A DNA stretch of 64,000 nucleotides, taken from Sciurus carolinensis (taxonomy: Eukaryota; Chordata; Mammalia; Rodentia; Sciuridae). Every line of letters begins with the position of its first letter. The stretch's first letter is position 1. The stretch is from contig NC_062218.1 in assembly GCF_902686445.1 (NCBI RefSeq), positions 12,747,015-12,811,014 of the forward strand, given 5' to 3'. Below are positions 62,423 through 64,000 of this stretch, in pieces. The translations under genes were made by a program, and so were the position numbers. A model generated the notes under the pieces. The model made no database searches. It was not told the DNA's origin and worked only from the letters and a program-made list of their open reading frames with translations.

Positions 62423-63323
62423 GACCAAAGACTGCAGTTAAAAAGACAGAGATCATTGTGCTGGAGGAGAAGCAACTTCAGGCTCTTTATATGACACATA
62501 CTTTATTCTTTTTATGTTTTCAAAATTAACTTATCTGGAGACGCAGAATTGAATATAAAAAAAGTGGAGAATAATAAAGCACGAAACAATAGAGGAGAAT
62601 ATGGAGAATAATCAGCAAACCAACAGAGGCTGCCGTGGCTGTTAGTGCCAGATCGAGCAGACTGCAGGTAAGGCCCGTCAGGAAAAAGGGACGTTTCTCG
62701 CTGGTGAAATGAGCTGGTCCAGAGGAACTCAGAAGTGACCTGAAGTGTGTCCAACTAGTAAAATAGCTTTAAGCCATGAGAAGCTAAAAGGGCAAATAAA
62801 CAGACCACATCACAGCTAGGATGTTCACAGCACTCCTCTCTCAGTAACTGATAGAATAAGCAGGAAAAAACCAAACTCACTACACATAAAAGGATTTTGA
62901 AAAATAAATTTGAGCAACAGGACTGCCCAACTTTATCTTAATGACTGACATCAAATGACTGACTGCAACTGATTTTTTATTTTATTTTATTTTTTTACAT
63001 TTACTGGTTTATTGCAAAGGATGTTACAAAGGATATGGGTGAACAGTACAATGGAAAGCAATGTATGGTGTTTCCATGACCTCTCGGTACACAATCCTCT
63101 TAACTCCTCCAAATGTTCTGCTTTCCAAACACTGCTCTCTTGTTGTTCCTTAAATGGAGTCTTCCTCACACAAGCATCTTGATTAAATAATTGGTCACTG
63201 GCGAGCAGCTCGACTTTTAGCCTCCCTCTCCTCCAGGATAGCAGGGCTGATGACTGTAAATCTCCAATCATTTGCTTGGTTCCCCTGGAAACCAGTTCCC
63301 ATCCCAAGGCTGTCCATAAGCCC

Positions 63324-63775
63324 TGTGTTAGTCAGTTTGTCATCACTGTGACAAAGTAACTGGAAGATCAACTTAGAGAAGGAAATCTTTATTTTGGTTT
63401 ATGGTTTCAGGTTTCAGCCTATGGTCACCTGACTCCATTGATCCTGGGCCTGAAGTGAGGCAGAAACATCATGGCAGAGGGGCAAGGCAGAGCAAAGCTG
63501 CTGACCTCCTGGAGCTGGGAAGCAGAGAGAGTCACAGGAAGGGGCCAGGGACAAGATAAGCCCTTCCAAGGCATGGGCCCCCAGTGATCTACTTCCTGGA
63601 ACTAACCATACACCTACAGTTTCTACGACCTCCCCAACTGTTAATCCAGCAATGGGTTAATCCATTGTTGATGTTAGAGCCCTTATGATGGAATGACTTC
63701 CAGAAGTCCCACCTCCGAACACTGCTGTGCTGGGGACTAAGCCTTTAACTCACCAGCTTTGGGGAACATTTCTTT
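63324..63775 (-). mobile_element. MaLR LTR
   Basis: Reverse LTR: 'tgtgttagtcagtttgtcat', 'atggtttcaggtttcagcct', 'aacatcatggcagaggggca' and 'cagcaatgggttaatccatt'. Same family as 45640-45984 and 48217-48572. The last 60 bases are diverged, so the end is approximate. Confidence 0.8.
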
Positions 63776-64000
63776 GTAAAAACAAAACAAAAAATCAGAT
63801 ATGTGTCTTTCTCTTCCTCTCCCCCTGCTCCTCCCTCATCTCTCCCCCTCCCTAATCTCAGGGGAAACAGGATTTTTTCCCCATTCCAGGCAGAGTCATC
63901 TGTCCTTGAGCACACACCTACCCTCATGGAGACAAAGCAATCCAGGCTTTGGGGATGGAAGAAGATCTCAGAAATGATCCTCTCTCAGATTAACAACTCT

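Larger units (their letters stand above)
39151..64000. other. Gene-free upstream flank of ANKH
   Basis: About 25 kb upstream of the CpG island contains repeats of several ages and AT-rich single-copy DNA, with no recognisable exon. Stretches where I see nothing specific include 39151-40473, 43000-44380, 48600-49775, 56000-56970 and 58950-59850. Distal regulatory elements for ANKH could lie here but cannot be recognised from one sequence. Confidence 0.75.

Overview
This is mammalian nuclear DNA, almost certainly from a squirrel-family rodent (ground squirrel, marmot or relative). The species group is inferred from the repeats. There are many dimeric SINEs in which a B1 (7SL-like) left half is joined through an A-rich linker to an ID (tRNA-Ala-like) right half, the B1-dID type known from Sciuridae. 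There are also single ID copies and rodent MaLR LTRs, on top of old mammalian MIR, L2, L1M and MLT1 copies.

The window holds one recognisable gene, ANKH (progressive ankylosis protein), on the minus strand. Only its first coding exon is present (37985-38080, residues 1-32). It has a clean splice donor and sits in a CpG island at about 37.88-39.15 kb that also carries the promoter and 5' leader. Everything from 37984 down to base 1 is read as the start of ANKH intron 1, since no further ANKH exon was recognised. Everything above about 39.15 kb is upstream, gene-free DNA. By human synteny this side faces the gene-poor interval towards FBXL7, but that cannot be seen here.

Layout: 1-9 kb is intron with MIRs, two single ID SINEs, a fresh 128-bp tandem duplication and two copies of an old DNA-transposon-like repeat. 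9.4-21.2 kb is an unusually long stretch without lineage-specific SINEs. 21.2-34 kb is SINE-dense intron with L2 and L1M relics. 34-38 kb is a SINE-free promoter-proximal intron with a 118-base pyrimidine tract and long A-tracts. 38-39.15 kb is the CpG island with exon 1. 39.15-64 kb is upstream DNA with SINEs, a 1.3-kb L2 relic, nested L1-in-MIR and SINE-in-LTR insertions, several MaLR LTRs and CA/CT microsatellites.

The most interesting biology is in the ANKH leader. An upstream ATG in weak context overlaps the main frame, and an upstream frame with three in-frame ATGs encodes a poly-alanine run. The bases at -11 and -4 match the reference state of positions mutated in familial human chondrocalcinosis. 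No CRISPR, operon, prokaryotic system, true tRNA or rRNA gene, or second protein-coding gene is supported. The many short open frames look like chance or repeat-derived frames.
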